Assembly: GCA_012735355.1 (NCBI GenBank)
Contig: JAAYHP010000052.1
Coordinates: 1-7,187, forward strand
Origin: Lysinibacillus sp.
GTDB lineage: Bacteria; Bacillota; Bacilli; Bacillales_A; Planococcaceae
Direction of reading: 5' to 3'
DNA: 7,187 nucleotides
Part shown: positions 7,067 to 7,187 of the stretch, one piece after another
How positions within the stretch are numbered: position 1 is the first letter of the stretch
Layout of the letters: each line of letters begins with the position of its first letter
Notes under the pieces: model-generated
What the model was told of the DNA's origin: nothing
The model's input: the letters and a program-made list of their open reading frames with translations, nothing else
Database searches by the model: none
Program-made: the position numbers and the translations under genes

Positions 7067-7187
7067 AGAGGTTGGGACAAAAGTAAAAACTCATCATTTT
7101 CTCTTAAAAGAAAATGATGAGTTTTTGATATTAAACTGAAAATTGATTTCCGTTCCGGGGACGCTTTCCACGGGCCCGACTCGAGCC
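7067..7187. repeat. Probable interspersed intergenic repeat (GAGGTTGGGACAAAAG motif, hairpin, GC-rich tail), cut by window edge
   Basis: Three parts follow one another: AGAGGTTGGGACAAAAG (7067-7083), a perfect 18-bp hairpin (7085-7126), and a GC-rich segment starting near TTTCCGTTCCGGGGACGC (7147-7164) that runs off the window. The first and third strings resemble short sequences I know to recur in intergenic regions of many low-GC Firmicutes. The base composition of 7150-7187 is clearly richer in G and C than all flanking DNA. Only one copy is visible here, so repetition is an inference. No open reading frame of note crosses it. Confidence 0.55.
7085..7126. terminator. Long perfect hairpin, terminator-like, within the repeat
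   Basis: AAAAACTCATCATTTTCT (7085-7102) pairs with AGAAAATGATGAGTTTTT (7109-7126) with loop CTTAAA, 18 bp without mismatch. Runs of five A and five T at the stem ends make it terminator-like on both strands. It lies upstream of the Mur ligase gene, so it could stop transcription arriving from the unseen gene to the right. Confidence 0.7.

Noticed and set aside
7171..7187. GGGCCC and CTCGAG restriction-type hexamers near the right edge, as if cloning-vector polylinker
   Set aside because: The surrounding bases do not follow a polylinker I know, and the segment continues naturally from a GC-rich string resembling a genomic repeat, so contamination is not supported.

Overview
The window looks chromosomal and comes from a low-GC, endospore-forming Firmicute of the Bacillaceae type. 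The DNA is AT-rich, Shine-Dalgarno sequences are strong (AGGAGG-like), TTG and GTG starts occur, and the gene set is the ylbF-ylbG-rsmD-coaD-ylbJ neighbourhood known from Bacillus subtilis. YlbJ (sporulation) and YlbF/RicF both point to a spore former. I cannot name the genus with confidence.

Layout, left to right. At 1-483 (+) is the 3' end of ylbJ, a sporulation membrane protein. It converges on coaD (518-1027, -). Reading leftwards, a minus-strand operon runs from an unrecognised membrane-anchored extracytoplasmic protein with a stalk-like C-terminal domain (1612-3036), through rsmD (1041-1592), to coaD. It ends at a strong bidirectional hairpin at 503-531. Divergent from the operon head is a small YlbA/DUF7147-like gene (3096-3485, +). 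That gene converges on ylbG (3489-3761, -) with only 3 bp between the stop codons. A divergent promoter region (3762-3947) then separates ylbG from an exported or anchored glycerophosphodiester phosphodiesterase (3948-4877, +). A shared hairpin (4883-4919) follows, then ylbF/ricF (4942-5385, -) and a MurE-family Mur ligase (5484-6968, -). The right end (about 7067-7187) has no gene. It holds what looks like an interspersed repeat: a GAGGTTGGGACAAAAG-like motif, a perfect 18-bp hairpin and a GC-rich tail cut by the window edge.

How the genes relate. RsmD (16S rRNA guanine methylation) and CoaD (coenzyme A synthesis) are conserved housekeeping neighbours. YlbF belongs to the Ric complex, which acts with RNase Y in mRNA maturation and affects competence, biofilm and sporulation. 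The GDPD and the Mur ligase are accessory insertions in or beside the conserved cluster. The Mur ligase keeps the ATP-binding and diaminopimelate-recognition motifs but has lost several motifs that normally bind UDP-MurNAc-dipeptide, so it is the most interesting gene here. I see no phage, CRISPR, toxin-antitoxin or defence system, and most of the window is ordinary conserved chromosome.
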